NCBI GenBank assembly: GCA_902773035.1 | Contig: CACYDB010000045.1 | Location: 1-7,630 of the forward strand | DNA: 7,630 nucleotides | Reading direction: 5' to 3' | Source of the DNA: an uncultured Ruminococcus sp. | Lineage (GTDB): Bacteria > Bacillota > Clostridia > Oscillospirales > Acutalibacteraceae | In this document: positions 7,135-7,630 of the stretch, in pieces | Numbering within the stretch: position 1 is the stretch's first letter | Layout: every line of letters starts with the position of its first letter | Program-made: the position numbers and the translations under genes | The notes under the pieces: model-generated | What the model was told of the DNA's origin: nothing | Databases searched by the model: none | The model's input: the letters and a program-made list of their open reading frames with translations, nothing else

Positions 7135-7163
7135 TTGATTTTTTCGCCCATATATATTAAAAT
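7135..7163 (+). promoter_or_regulatory. Sigma-A-type promoter for recA
   Basis: TTGATT at 7135-7140 (4 of 6 consensus bases) and TAAAAT at 7158-7163 (5 of 6) are separated by exactly 17 bases in an AT-rich gap. Initiation would be near 7170, leaving a leader of about 33 bases that contains the strong GGGAGGT ribosome binding site at 7188-7194. A weaker overlapping promoter, TTGTTC (7108-7113) and TATATT (7131-7136), is also possible. Confidence 0.6.
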
Positions 7164-7202
7164 AGATACGAAATTGAAAATCCATTCGGGAGGTATAATT
7201 TT

Positions 7203-7630
7203 ATGGCAGTAGATAAGAATAAAGCGCTGGAAACAGCTCTCGGTCAGATTGAAAAGCAGTTCGGCAAGGGCGCGGTCATGCGCCTCGGTCAGAACCAGCA
7301 TATGAGCGTAGACCACATCTCCACAGGCTCGCTCTCGCTCGATATCGCGCTCGGTATCGGCGGACTTCCGAGGGGAAGAATCGTAGAAATTTACGGACCC
7401 GAGTCATCGGGTAAAACGACGCTCTCGCTTCACTGTATCGCGGAGGGTCAGAAGGACGGCGGCAACGTTGCGTTTATCGACGTTGAGCACGCTCTTGACC
7501 CGACCTACGCGACGGCTCTCGGTGTTGACATCGACAACCTGCTCGTCGCTCAGCCCGACACAGGCGAGGACGCGCTCGAAATCGCCGAGGCGCTTATCCG
7601 AAGCGGAGCTATAGACGTAATCGTTATCGA
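7203..7630 (+). CDS. recA: Recombinase RecA (5' part, cut by window edge)
   Basis: The first 142 codons of RecA, the ATP-dependent DNA strand-exchange protein of homologous recombination and coprotease for LexA cleavage. The full protein is normally about 340-380 residues, so well over half is missing. The N-terminal helix (KALETALGQIEKQFGKGAVMRLG) belongs to the polymerisation region. Walker A is GPESSGKT at 65-72, the catalytic Glu is E95 in FIDVEHALDP, and Walker B begins at VIVI (139-142) just before the edge. No substitution is seen in these motifs. The start is fixed by GGGAGGT at 7188-7194, 8 bases before the ATG. It has its own promoter and a candidate SOS box, so it is probably a separate transcription unit from prmC, although no terminator is visible between them and read-through is possible. 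Confidence 0.98.
   Translation, partial: MAVDKNKALETALGQIEKQFGKGAVMRLGQNQHMSVDHISTGSLSLDIALGIGGLPRGRIVEIYGPESSGKTTLSLHCIAEGQKDGGNVAFIDVEHALDPTYATALGVDIDNLLVAQPDTGEDALEIAEALIRSGAIDVIVI

Noticed and set aside
7029..7316. A 95-codon minus-strand frame spanning the prmC-recA junction
   Set aside because: It is antisense to both prmC and recA and covers the recA promoter, with no family resemblance.

Overview
The window looks like a piece of a Gram-positive, Clostridia-type chromosome, most like gut Ruminococcaceae/Oscillospiraceae. Three things suggest this: strong GGAGG-type ribosome binding sites, AT-rich spacers between genes of roughly balanced base composition, and the gene set (a BspA-like leucine-rich-repeat exoprotein, a DUF1385/YqhQ protein, prmC, recA with a Gram-positive style SOS-box candidate). 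This placement is inferred from gene content and has not been tested by a search.

Layout. Positions 1-728 (minus strand) hold the N-terminal part of a secreted leucine-rich-repeat protein that runs off the left edge. Positions 729-1039 are an AT-rich divergent intergenic region. It carries two overlapping, mutually exclusive hairpins, a short GC-rich island and a good extended -10 promoter facing right. From 1040 to 7102 six genes lie tightly packed on the plus strand: trmB (tRNA m7G46 methyltransferase), a lipoprotein with DxDxDG calcium-type loops, an OmpR-family response regulator, its HAMP sensor histidine kinase, a DUF1385 membrane protein and prmC (release-factor glutamine methyltransferase). 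Three junctions overlap (ATGA, ATGA and a 14-base overlap). The other two gaps are 52 and 36 bases, and I see no terminator in either. Positions 7103-7202 hold a recA promoter and a candidate LexA/SOS operator. The 5' part of recA begins at 7203 and runs off the right edge.

How the genes fit together. The plus-strand block mixes two translation-related methyltransferases at its ends (tRNA and release factor) with a complete two-component system and a lipoprotein in the middle. The kinase and regulator form a canonical cognate pair with all catalytic residues. The lipoprotein just upstream is exported to the same membrane face as the kinase sensor domain, so a role as an accessory signal-binding or cell-surface partner is plausible but unproven.

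Nothing here is clearly a new defence or mobile system. The items most worth a second look are the lipoprotein plus two-component grouping, the Asp-to-Asn change in the TrmB active-site motif, the off-centre SOS-box candidate at recA, and the alternative hairpins ahead of the leucine-rich-repeat gene.
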